Assembly: GCF_000517105.1 (NCBI RefSeq)
Contig: NZ_KI912148.1
Location: forward strand, 62,001 to 126,000
Direction: 5' to 3'
Origin: Fischerella sp. PCC 9605
GTDB taxonomy: Bacteria; Cyanobacteriota; Cyanobacteriia; Cyanobacteriales; Nostocaceae
DNA: 64,000 bases
Both the position numbers and the translations under genes were made by a program. Of this stretch, positions 9,901 to 18,199 are shown piece after piece (positions within the stretch are counted from its first letter, which is position 1; the number at the start of each line of letters is the position of its first letter). The notes beneath the pieces were generated by a model. That model did not search any database. It worked only from the letters and a program-made list of their open reading frames with translations, and was not told the DNA's origin.

Positions 9901-10895
9901 CTGGCAACTTTGTCCGCAGTGGTATCTTCAGTGAAGTGAGGAACGGGGCTAGGGGCAACGCCGGCAGCATCGATATTAGCACGGGTTCACTTTTTGTCAC
10001 TGATGGAGGACAACTTCTTTCCAATACCTCTGGACAGGGAGATGCGGGCAGCATCAAGATTAATGCTAATTCTCTGTCGCTCAAAAATGGTGCTCAACTA
10101 AATACTAATAGTGATGTAGAGAATCGCCAAGCGGGCAATATAGAAGTTACGACCGCGAAAGACATTCAGCTAGACAACCAAGCATCAATTACTGCAAATA
10201 CTCAAGGGGGTGAGGGCAACATCATCCTCGACTCCCGCGATTTAATCTTGCGTCGCAATAGCAACATCACAACCAACGCCACAGGTACGGCGACAGGTGG
10301 CGATATTACCATCAATACTGGTAACTTAGTAGCCTTAGAAAATAGCGATATCAGTGCTAATGCTCAAGAAAGTTTTGGTGGAAGAGTATCAATTACTGCC
10401 GAAAGCATATTTGGTACTGAGTTCAGGGAACGACTGACACCCCAGAGTGACATCACAGCCACTTCTGAACTTGGCCCCCAATTCAGTGGCACGGTGCAAA
10501 TCAACACACCAGATGTAGACCCCAGTCAGGGATTAACAGAGTTACCAGAAAATGTCACAGACCCGAGCGATAAAATCGCCGAAAATCCCTGCCAAAAAGG
10601 CTTTGGCAGTTCATTTATCATCACCGGACGGGGTGGTTTACCGACCAGTCCCAATGAAAGTTTTAAAAGTGACAATGTTCGCGTTGGTTTGGTAGAACCA
10701 GCTAGCAGTAGCAGCAATTCCCCGATTGCAACTATCACTCAGCCAGAAACTTCTGCTACAAGCAAACGCATTGTCCCTGCTCAAGGATGGGTGTTGAACA
10801 ACAAAGGTGAAGTTGTTCTTGTTGCTTACGACCCCACTGCTAGCAATCCCCAACGTGCTTCTCAAAAAACTGCCGCTTGTCCTGCACCTTTTTAA
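6996..10895 (+). CDS. TpsA1: two-partner secretion exoprotein (filamentous haemagglutinin N-terminal domain)
   Basis: About 1299 residues. I start it at the GTG at 6996, seven bases after GGAG (6985-6988); a GTG at 6969 is the longer option. The signal peptide ends at ATA-Q, residue 31/32. The TPS domain (about 32-250) carries NLFHSFQEFNV, NPNGIANILTRVTGG and LINPKGIFFGPNA, the signals read by TpsB. A long beta-helical passenger follows, of irregular units such as GNAGNITINASDTVSFDG and GGDIKITARS. The end is the shared module with ENPCQ, GRGGLP, PAQGWVLNNKGEVVL and CPAPF. It is probably secreted or surface-anchored. The pre-terminal segment is the type with LVALENSDISANAQ. Confidence 0.9.
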   Translation: MLIIKSTLSLTLITVTVATLGSIAPLSIATAQITPDNSLGSENSVVSPDVINGIPSDRIDGGATRGSNLFHSFQEFNVDEGRGAFFSNPNGIANILTRVTGGNPSNILGTLGVLGNANLYLINPKGIFFGPNARLNLGGSFFATTADSLVFDNNFEFSATNPETPPLLTVNIPIGLRFRDNPGNIATNRSVASDGTVVRSILQMQPGKTLALVGGNVNLDGGVLLAPGGRVELGGLAVAGTVGINADGSLSFPDGVTRADVTLSNNALVGVSGQGGDSIGVNARNFEIFAGTDTTGFVAGILSPGAPDAQAGDIVINATDKVRIQGNANSSAGIFNGVDSSSSGNAGDVIINTNTLEGIDRFSIISSNLGQGNTGKVSITATDQVSFQGLEGEGSGVGIFLGASTVGETDDITINTRSLSLSNFAQLTTSSTGQAKAANIRINASESISVSGNSVLQAANYGLGNAGNIIIDAENATVSFDGPFTSINTGLSSRRANTSGVDLAQSRQGGDIIIKAREFSVTNGAQLFTTTFANGNAGNVKLNISDRIQIAGESDQPDSNGNFSRSSISSVVGIGATGNAGNIEMTTRSLLIADGGLLNSSTFGKGNAGNITINASDTVSFDGTSKTGASSAAYSTVATGGEGNGGDIKITASSVSLTNEAQLSGDVSSGATGNAGNIDIFTGSLFVNGASQINSGTSGKGNAGNITINASDTVSFDGAKNGDFPSGVFSIVDAGGEGKGGDIKITARSFLLTNGGSLNTFVREASDTEAGGIGDAGNVKLNISDTIQITGKSEPNSNGDFTKSGIFSSVESETTGNAGNIEIVTGSLLMSDGLLSSRTFGQGNAGNINITTGSLFVTDGGQLSSSTFGQGDAGNVIINATDTVSFNGTDNQGAASAVFSTVEAGGEGKGGDINITARSLSLTNGGRLNTFVRETSDTDPGGIGDAGNVKLNISDAINIAGASDKIDTTGNFVRSGIFSEVRNGARGNAGSIDISTGSLFVTDGGQLLSNTSGQGDAGSIKINANSLSLKNGAQLNTNSDVENRQAGNIEVTTAKDIQLDNQASITANTQGGEGNIILDSRDLILRRNSNITTNATGTATGGDITINTGNLVALENSDISANAQESFGGRVSITAESIFGTEFRERLTPQSDITATSELGPQFSGTVQINTPDVDPSQGLTELPENVTDPSDKIAENPCQKGFGSSFIITGRGGLPTSPNESFKSDNVRVGLVEPASSSSNSPIATITQPETSATSKRIVPAQGWVLNNKGEVVLVAYDPTASNPQRASQKTAACPAPF

Positions 10896-10979
10896 CATTT
10901 AGTTAATTACCCATAAAAAAGCAAAAACTTAGTGTTTAATATTTTACTCAAGCAAGAAAATAAGTTTAGTAATTACGCA

Positions 10980-13900
10980 ATGATAGCTGAAGAATATATG
11001 AGGCGATCGCCCTTAGGTTGTCAAGAGGTTTGTGTAAGCTGCTATTGGCAGACAAGGCGTATTTTGCGATCGCTGATTATTACTTTATATTTAGCAACTT
11101 TCGGCAGTCTTGTGCCTTTGAGTATTGCGACAGCCCAAATCACGCCAGATAACAGCCTTGGTAGCGAAAGTTCTGTTGTTAGTCCCGATGTTATTAATGG
11201 TATACCGAGCGATCGCCTAGACGGTGGTGCAATTCGTGGGTCAAATCTCTTTCACAGTTTTCAAGAATTCAACATCAGTGAAGGTAGGGGAGCCTATTTT
11301 TCTAATCCTAATAGCATTGCCAATATTCTCACTCGCGTCACAGGTGGCAATCCCTCGAATATTCTTGGCAAACTCGGAGTTTTAGGTGACGCAAATCTGT
11401 TTTTAATCAATCCCAAAGGGATTGTATTTGGATCAAATGCAAGTCTAGATTTGAAAGGTTCATTTGTTGCAACTACAGCCGATAGTCTGGTCTTTGACAA
11501 CAATTTTGAATTTAGTGCCACCAATCCCCAAGCACCACCACTGTTAACCGTAAGTATCCCAGTCGGGTTGCGATTTCGGGGTAACACTGCAAGCATAACC
11601 AACAGTGCCAATCCTGTTGGTCTTGCAGTGCAGTCAGGAAAATCTTTGTCGTTGATAGGTGGTAACGTCAATGTAGATGGGGGAATTCTAACAGCGCCAG
11701 GAGGGCGAGTCTTCTTGGGAGGATTGGCAGCAGAGGGAACAGTTGAGATAAATCCTGATCGTAGTTTGAGTTTTCCTGATGATATCACTAGAGCAGATGT
11801 ATTGTTAACGAATGCAGCCATAATAGATGTCGCTGATAAAGGCAGCGGTAGTGTAGCAATTACCGCCCGCAACTTAAATATAGAGAAACAAAGCCGCATT
11901 TCTGCTGGTATCAAAGAAGGACTGATAGCTGATGGTTCTGTACCAGGAGATATTAACCTGAATGCGACTGGGTTGATGGCAATCAATCAGAATAGTTTAG
12001 TAGAGAATGTAGTTACTACTGGCGCTACAGGTAATGCAGGTGACGTTAATGTTTATGCAAATAGATTTGAACTGACTGGTGGTGGGCGTCTTCGCACCCG
12101 TACCTTGGGTAAGATGAGGAGTGATGCTGGTGACATCAATATCAAGGCGGGAGATATTTATATAAGTAATCCAGCTTATGAACTACCAGGTAAAGACTCA
12201 ACCAAAGAAGATCGACCTACCCTGAATGCTGGTAACTATAAATATGACGGAATTGATGGTTTTGGTGCAGGACGTAGCGGCGACGTATCACTAGAAGCTG
12301 ACAGTTCTATCACTTTAATCGGTGAGGGTGTAGTAGGAGAAGTAAACTCTGAGAATAAGGTGATATCCACCTACAACGGTGCTGGAGGAACTGGTGGTGG
12401 AGATATCTCACTCAAAGCCAAAGGCTCTATCTCTTTAGATAATGCTTATCTTGTAACTAGCAGCATCAATAGAGATGGTGCTGCCGGAAACATATCATTA
12501 CAAGGCGATGCCTCGGTATCCTTAACCAATAATAGTGGTCTCGCTGCCACTACTTATTTCGGTACAGGTAATCCTGGAAACATCACATTGCGATCCAATG
12601 GCCCGGTGTTAGTGCAATCTAGCTTAGTCACCAGTGACATTAACAGCCCCAGCAAAAATCCAAACCCCAATAATGGGAATATTTTTATATCTGGACAGTC
12701 AGTTTTGATCGCTGATGGTTCAGAAATAGCAGCGAAAACAGGTAATGATGGCAACTTTGGCGGCAATATTCAAGTTGATGCTGTAGACTTGGTTGAAATA
12801 TCTGGCAGAAGTCCATTTCCTCTATTATCTTCTCGAAGTCGTCCAAAGTCAGAATACAGTACCTTAGTGACAACTACTCAAGCAAAAGGCCCTGCTGGTA
12901 ACATTACCGTTAATACTGATACTTTGCGTGTAGCGGATGGAGCAAGTTTAAAGGCTGCAACTCAAGGAGCCTTTCCGGGAGGTAATATTACTGTAAATGC
13001 CCGTGTCGTTGAGTTGACTGGTGGCGGAAAAATACTCGCCAGTGCTTCACGCACAGGCAATGCAGGTAATATCATCCTCGATGTTTCCGATCGCATTGCT
13101 ATTTCAGGTGAGAATCCCAATTTTAAGGAAGTCTTTAATCAAATATTAACAAAGCGAGATACAGCGACAGCAGAGAGTAGACTGGACCCTGTTGACACTG
13201 CTGCCAGTGGAATTTATGCCAGCACCTCCCAAAATTCCACAGCAAAGGCAGGTAACATAGTAGTTACAGCCGGATCTATCAAATTGGATAACCGAGGAGC
13301 AATCAAAGCCACAGCTAACTCAGGTGATGGTGGTAATCTCAGCCTGAACGTCAAAGATTACTTGCTCATGGAAGGCAACAGTATTATTTCAACCTCCTCT
13401 GGCAATCCTCAAACTAGCGGCAATGGTGGCAATATTTTGATCAATGACCTCCCAAATTACCAAGGTTTTGTAATTGGCACACCCTCACAAAACAGTGACA
13501 TCACCGCTAATGCTTTCGCTGGTCAGGGAGGGCAAATTATTATCAACTCTTATGGCATTTTGGGTTTTGTACCACGTACCCGGACAGAACTAGAGCAGCT
13601 TTTGAACACCACAGATGCCATTCAATTAGACCCAAGAAGGCTACCAACTAATGACATCACTGCCATTTCACAACAAAATCCGTCTTTAAGCGGTACTGTG
13701 CAAATCAACACATTAGAAGTTGACCCCAGTCAGGGATTAACAGAGTTACCAGAAAATGTTATAGACCCGAGCGATCGCATTGCCGAAAATCCCTGTCAAA
13801 AAGCCTCTGACAATACATTTATTGCCACTGGACGGGGTGGTTTACCAACAAGTCCCAATGAAAGTTTTAAAAGTGACAATGTTCGCATTGGCTTGATAGA

Positions 13901-14099
13901 ACCTGTCACTCGTACAAGCAATTCTCAAACTGCGTCAATCATTATGCCAAAAACCTCTACTGTTGCCAAAAAGATTGCCCCTGCTCAAGGATGGGTGTTG
14001 AACGACAAAGGCGAGGTAGTTCTCACAGCTTACGACCCCACTGCTAGCAATCCCCAACGCGCCTCTCAAAAAACTGCTGCTTGTCCTGCACCTTTTTGA
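10980..14099 (+). CDS. TpsA2: two-partner secretion exoprotein
   Basis: About 1039 residues. The start is uncertain: ATG at 10980, ATG at 10998 or GTG at 10932; none has a good ribosome binding site. The hydrophobic signal RSLIITLYLATFGSLVPL ends at ATA-Q. The TPS domain is close to TpsA1 (NLFHSFQEFNISEGRGAYF, LINPKGIVFGSNA). The passenger is different, with fewer regular repeats and segments such as LRTRTLGKMRSDAGDINIK. The pre-terminal part is of the second type (NLPNYQGFVIGTPSQNSD, LLNTTD, NDITAISQQNPSLSGT). The C-terminal module has both cysteines (ENPCQ, CPAPF). It lies 84 bases after TpsA1 and is probably co-transcribed. Confidence 0.88.
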   Translation: MIAEEYMRRSPLGCQEVCVSCYWQTRRILRSLIITLYLATFGSLVPLSIATAQITPDNSLGSESSVVSPDVINGIPSDRLDGGAIRGSNLFHSFQEFNISEGRGAYFSNPNSIANILTRVTGGNPSNILGKLGVLGDANLFLINPKGIVFGSNASLDLKGSFVATTADSLVFDNNFEFSATNPQAPPLLTVSIPVGLRFRGNTASITNSANPVGLAVQSGKSLSLIGGNVNVDGGILTAPGGRVFLGGLAAEGTVEINPDRSLSFPDDITRADVLLTNAAIIDVADKGSGSVAITARNLNIEKQSRISAGIKEGLIADGSVPGDINLNATGLMAINQNSLVENVVTTGATGNAGDVNVYANRFELTGGGRLRTRTLGKMRSDAGDINIKAGDIYISNPAYELPGKDSTKEDRPTLNAGNYKYDGIDGFGAGRSGDVSLEADSSITLIGEGVVGEVNSENKVISTYNGAGGTGGGDISLKAKGSISLDNAYLVTSSINRDGAAGNISLQGDASVSLTNNSGLAATTYFGTGNPGNITLRSNGPVLVQSSLVTSDINSPSKNPNPNNGNIFISGQSVLIADGSEIAAKTGNDGNFGGNIQVDAVDLVEISGRSPFPLLSSRSRPKSEYSTLVTTTQAKGPAGNITVNTDTLRVADGASLKAATQGAFPGGNITVNARVVELTGGGKILASASRTGNAGNIILDVSDRIAISGENPNFKEVFNQILTKRDTATAESRLDPVDTAASGIYASTSQNSTAKAGNIVVTAGSIKLDNRGAIKATANSGDGGNLSLNVKDYLLMEGNSIISTSSGNPQTSGNGGNILINDLPNYQGFVIGTPSQNSDITANAFAGQGGQIIINSYGILGFVPRTRTELEQLLNTTDAIQLDPRRLPTNDITAISQQNPSLSGTVQINTLEVDPSQGLTELPENVIDPSDRIAENPCQKASDNTFIATGRGGLPTSPNESFKSDNVRIGLIEPVTRTSNSQTASIIMPKTSTVAKKIAPAQGWVLNDKGEVVLTAYDPTASNPQRASQKTAACPAPF

Positions 14100-14424
14100 A
14101 GAAGGGAGGAAATATGTGGTGATGGGGTATCGCTAAGCAGGTAATATAGAAATTACAATCGTCGAAGACATCCAGCTAGAAAACCGAGCATTAATTACTG
14201 TAAATACCCAAGGGGGTCAGGGCAGTATCATCCTGGACTCCCATCATTTAATTTTGCGTCGTAATCGCAATATCACTAATAACGCCACAGATACAGTGAC
14301 AGGTGGTGATATTACCATCAATACTGGTAACTTAATAGCCTCAGAAAACAGTAATACCAGTGCTAATGCTCAATAAAGCTTTAGGGGAAGAGTATTAATT
14401 ACTGCTCAAGGCTCTTTGGTAATG

Positions 14425-14550
14425 ATACTAAGTTGCAGTCAAAGATAGTAATTCCCTCACCCCGCCTGTCGGCACCCCTCTCCCAATTTGGGAGAGGGGA
14501 AGGGGAGAGGGCACGAATTGCTATTGCTATGTCTGAACGCAACTTGGTAT
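14425..14550. mobile_element. MITE-like palindromic insertion with terminal inverted repeats
   Basis: 126 bases bounded by ATACTAAGTTGC and GCAACTTGGTAT, which are inverted copies with one mismatch. The core holds CCCTCTCCCAATTTGGGAGAGGG, a strong hairpin. It carries no ORF. It splits sequence that is continuous in the paralogous TpsA1 gene, and TGA is repeated at both ends, which suggests a short target duplication. Confidence 0.75.
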
Positions 14551-14656
14551 GAGTTCAGGGAGTAGCTGACACCTGAAGAGGTGACATCACAGCTACTTCT
14601 AAACTTGGTTCCGAGTTCAGTTGCACAGTGTAAATCAACATCCAAATGTAGACCTG

Positions 14657-14747
14657 ATACTAGGTTGCAGCCAAAGATAGTACTTCCCTCACCCCCCTCC
14701 CCTCTCCCAATTTGGGAGAGGGGAGGGGGGAGAGGGCACGAATTGCT
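14657..14747. mobile_element. Second, right-truncated copy of the MITE-like element
   Basis: It starts ATACTAGGTTGCAG and continues nearly identical to the 14425 element through the same CCAATTTGGGAGAGG hairpin to CACGAATTGC, but lacks the right terminal repeat. TGA again flanks both sides. Confidence 0.7.
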
Positions 14748-14928
14748 GAGTCAGGGGTTAACTAATTGTCCCTGTTCAAGGATGGGTGTTGAACAACAAA
14801 GGTGAGATTGTTCTTGTTGCTTACGACTCCAGTGCTAGCAATACCAAACGAGCTTCTAAAAAACCTGTGGCTTAGCACCTTGTCAAGATGTATAAATTGC
14901 CCGAATCATTAGAAAAATAGTGTCTTAT

Positions 14929-17900
14929 ATGCTACTAAAAAACTCAGAATATATTTGGAATTTAGATAATAATTACCTAACAAATAACAAGCGATCGCGC
15001 ATATATCGCCAACAGGCTTTTGTCAAAGTATGGCGATCACTGTTTTTCATCACTTTATCCATAGCTATTTTAGGTAGTCTGACAGCGATCAAATCTGCAA
15101 GAGCTCAACTTCCCTCAATTGCTGCTGATGGAAGTTTATCTACCACTGTTAGCAGCCCTGATGGCTCAAATTTCACGATTGAGAATGGCAATAGAACTGG
15201 GGTCAACCTTTTTCACAGCTTTAGCCGATTTTCCGTCCCTAATAATGGTTCGGCAGTTTTCCAAAATCCTAGCGATGTGCAAAATGTGATTAGCCGAGTC
15301 ACGGGTGGTTCTCTATCTAATATTGATGGTTTGCTTAAAACTCAAGGCAGTGCCAACCTATTTTTACTTAATCCGGCAGGAATTTTATTTGGAAAAAATG
15401 CCCGCTTAGATGTTGGTTCATTTTTTGCAACCACAGCCGACAGTTTTATATTTGACAATGGGTTTGAATTTAGTGCCAGCAACCCGCAAGCACCGCCAGC
15501 GTTAACTATAAATATTCCCATTGGTTTGCGATTTCGGGATAATCCGGTCAATATCACCAATCAATCCATAGCAAAGGATATCAACGGCAATCTTGTTGGG
15601 CTTCAGGTTCCCTCAGGGAAGAACTTGGCACTAGTAGGCGGTAACGTGCGCTTAGATGGCAGTGGAATTAAAGCACCAGGAGGAAGAGTAGAGTTAGGAG
15701 GACTGGCAGTTGCAGGAACGGTTGGGTTAAATCCGGATGGCAGCTTGAGTTTTCCTAATGGTATAAAAAGAGCAGATGTATCCCTTGCCAATGAGTCTTT
15801 CGTTGATGTAACTGCTGGTGGAGGAGGGAGTATCGCTGTTAACGCCCGAAATTTAGAACTTTTGGGAGGAAGTGCTTTGTATGCGGGCATAAGCCCAGGT
15901 TCTGGGTCAGTTGGTAGTCAGGCGGGGGATATTACCGTGAATGCTACCGGACAAACAACAGTTACAAATAATAGCTTGATTTCTAACTTTGTGGGTTCTG
16001 GGGCTGTAGGTAATTCCGGAAACATAACTATTGAAACTGGACAGTTAAACATCAGTGATGGTTCGCAAATAGTAACTTTAACAACTGGTCAAGGGAATGC
16101 AGGAAATTTGACTATTAATGCCTCTGACTCAGTAGAACTGAATGGAGAAGGACAGGACATAACTTTATTAACTTCCCAAGTCCGTCCCAGAGGCAGAGGA
16201 AATGCTGGAGACTTGACTATTAAGACTCAACGATTGAGTGTCAAAAATGGTGCACAAATTTTTACTGGTACTTTTGGCGAAGGGAATGCGGGAAATCTGA
16301 CCATTCGTGCCTCTGAGTCTGTGGAAATGGGCGGACGAGGTCGGTATGTAAATGGCTTGTTTACTACAGTTGAGCCTCGGGCTAAAGGAACTGGAGGCAA
16401 CTTGACTATTGAAACCGGACGCCTAAGCATCAGAGATGGTTCTTATGTGTCAACGAGTACTTTTAGTGAGGGAGATGCTGGCAATATACTCATAGATGCC
16501 AGTGAATTAGTAGAAGTTGTAGGTACGGCAAGACCTGGAGGAGCAAGTTTTTTGGTTGCTAACACTCTCGAAAGAGCCACAGGAGATGGGGGAGACTTAA
16601 ACATCAAGACGAAAAAGTTGGTTGTTAGAAACGCACAAGTCTCGACTACGGCTTTTGGCAAGGGAAATGCAGGCAATCTCACAGTTCGTGCTTCCGAATC
16701 AGTAGAAGTAAGTGGAAAGGTTGTGACAAGAAGATCTGGACGGGAAATTGTCAATTCCGCTGGTTTGTTTGCTCAAGTGAACCCAACAGGTGAAGGTAAC
16801 GGTGGGAACATAGTCATCGAAACACCGTACTTAAGTGTCAGTGATGGTGCTAGAGTGCAGGTAGCTACCTTCGGTCAAGGCAATGCTGGCAATTTATTGA
16901 TTCGTGCCGTTGATATAGATGTATCTGAAGCTTCTACAGGTATATTTGCTGGTGTCCGAGCAGATGAAGATGAAGCTCGGGTTTTACCCAGAGGCAATGG
17001 CGGAACTGTAACTATTGAAACAAATAGATTGCGAGTCAGAGATGGAGCTAGGGTATCAACTACTACTGAAGGTGAAGGCAATGCAGGTATACTGCAAATT
17101 CGTGCCGATGAAGTAGAAGTTTATGGGACATCACAAAACGGTAAGTTCACGAGTGAAATCAGTGCTGCGGCAACGCCACAAAGCACAGGTAATGGGGGAA
17201 GCTTGAGGATTAATACTGGCAAGTTGATTGTCAGGGATAAGGGTACAGTAACCGTAAGGAGCGAAGGCTCGGGACAGGCAGGAAACCTGGAAATTACAGC
17301 TCGCTCTATCAAACTAGACAATCAAGGCAGCCTTACAGCTACAACCACATCGGGTAATGGTGGCAACATTACTCTTAACGTCCGAGACTACTTGTTAATG
17401 CGCCGTAACAGTACTATTTCTACCTCCGCTGGTACTGCTCTGACTGGTGGTAATGGAGGTAATATTTTTATTAATAACCTCCCGAATTACCGAGGTTTTG
17501 TAATTGCCACACCCTCAGAAAACAGCGATATCACCGCCAATGCTTTTAGGGGTCAGGGAGGCCAGGTGACGATCAACTCTTACGGCATTTATGGGTTTGT
17601 ACCACGCAGCCGGACAGAGCTACAGCAACTTTTGAACACAACAGATCCCGCTCAATTAGATCCTAGTAAGCTACTAACAAATGACATCACTGCCATTTCA
17701 CAACAAAATCCATCTTTGAGCGGTACTGTGACTCTTAATACCTTAGATGTCGATCCTAGCCAAGGATTAACCGAACTACCAGAGAATGTCGCAGATGCAA
17801 GCGACAAGATAGCCCAAAATCCCTGTCAACGAGGTGTTGGTAGTACCTTTGTCATCACCGGACGTGGCGGTTTACCCTCTAATCCCAATCAAACTCTCAA

Positions 17901-18132
17901 CAATAACAATGCTCGTGTTGATTTGGTTGAGCCTGCTACCACTAGAAGTAATGCTCAGAGTGCAACTATCAATCAGCCAAAGATCCGTCCTACTGCCAAA
18001 CAAATTGTTCCTGCTCAAGGCTGGGTGTTGAATGACAAAGGTGAGGTAGTACTTACAGCCTATGACCCCACTGCTACCAATCTGACTCAACGCAGTTTGG
18101 AAAAAACCGCTGCTTGCCCTGCCCCTTTTTAA
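14929..18132 (+). CDS. TpsA3: two-partner secretion exoprotein with divergent N-terminal domain
   Basis: About 1067 residues from the ATG at 14929 (a GTG lies at 14920). It has a long charged N-region before the hydrophobic core (RSLFFITLSIAILGSLTAI) and signal cleavage after ARA-Q. The TPS domain differs clearly from its neighbours (SSPDGSNFTIENGNRTG, NLFHSFSRFSVPNNG, NPSDVQNVISRVTGGS, LLNPAGILFGKNA) but keeps the family motifs. The passenger is made of regular units, GNAGNLTIRASESVEV and GGNLTIETGRLSIRDGS. The pre-terminal part (NLPNYRGFVIATPSENSD) and the C-terminal module (NPCQRG, GRGGLP, CPAPF) match TpsA2 and TpsA4. This suggests an independent N-terminal origin or recombination. It is 54 bases past the pseudogene. 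Confidence 0.9.
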   Translation: MLLKNSEYIWNLDNNYLTNNKRSRIYRQQAFVKVWRSLFFITLSIAILGSLTAIKSARAQLPSIAADGSLSTTVSSPDGSNFTIENGNRTGVNLFHSFSRFSVPNNGSAVFQNPSDVQNVISRVTGGSLSNIDGLLKTQGSANLFLLNPAGILFGKNARLDVGSFFATTADSFIFDNGFEFSASNPQAPPALTINIPIGLRFRDNPVNITNQSIAKDINGNLVGLQVPSGKNLALVGGNVRLDGSGIKAPGGRVELGGLAVAGTVGLNPDGSLSFPNGIKRADVSLANESFVDVTAGGGGSIAVNARNLELLGGSALYAGISPGSGSVGSQAGDITVNATGQTTVTNNSLISNFVGSGAVGNSGNITIETGQLNISDGSQIVTLTTGQGNAGNLTINASDSVELNGEGQDITLLTSQVRPRGRGNAGDLTIKTQRLSVKNGAQIFTGTFGEGNAGNLTIRASESVEMGGRGRYVNGLFTTVEPRAKGTGGNLTIETGRLSIRDGSYVSTSTFSEGDAGNILIDASELVEVVGTARPGGASFLVANTLERATGDGGDLNIKTKKLVVRNAQVSTTAFGKGNAGNLTVRASESVEVSGKVVTRRSGREIVNSAGLFAQVNPTGEGNGGNIVIETPYLSVSDGARVQVATFGQGNAGNLLIRAVDIDVSEASTGIFAGVRADEDEARVLPRGNGGTVTIETNRLRVRDGARVSTTTEGEGNAGILQIRADEVEVYGTSQNGKFTSEISAAATPQSTGNGGSLRINTGKLIVRDKGTVTVRSEGSGQAGNLEITARSIKLDNQGSLTATTTSGNGGNITLNVRDYLLMRRNSTISTSAGTALTGGNGGNIFINNLPNYRGFVIATPSENSDITANAFRGQGGQVTINSYGIYGFVPRSRTELQQLLNTTDPAQLDPSKLLTNDITAISQQNPSLSGTVTLNTLDVDPSQGLTELPENVADASDKIAQNPCQRGVGSTFVITGRGGLPSNPNQTLNNNNARVDLVEPATTRSNAQSATINQPKIRPTAKQIVPAQGWVLNDKGEVVLTAYDPTATNLTQRSLEKTAACPAPF

Positions 18133-18199
18133 AAGTTATAAGTTTTCCAATTTCAGTAGGTGTTTAATCAAAAACAGAGAAAAACAGGGTATTACTAAT

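Larger units (their letters stand above)
14115..14875 (+). pseudogene. TpsA remnant (C-terminal third), broken by stops and two insertions
   Basis: Sequence from about 14115 aligns by eye with TpsA1 from about 10112 on (GNIEITIVEDIQLENRALITVNT in fragments, then LRRNRNITNNATDT and GGDITINTGNLIASENS). An in-frame TAA at 14374-14376 replaces a Gln/Glu codon. A palindromic element interrupts the match at 14425-14550, and a related shorter one at 14657-14747. After the second, most of the terminal module is deleted and the frame resumes at VPVQGWVLNNKGEIVL, ending in a TAG at 14873. It has no TPS domain, so it can be neither secreted nor made as a normal protein. It is a relic of a seventh exoprotein gene. 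Confidence 0.85.

Noticed and set aside
7352-10084. Long minus-strand open frames opposite the TpsA genes, rich in Pro, Leu and Ser
   Set aside because: They are the mirror of Gly/Asn/Ala-rich beta-helical repeats. They recur opposite every TpsA gene, lack ribosome binding sites and resemble no protein.
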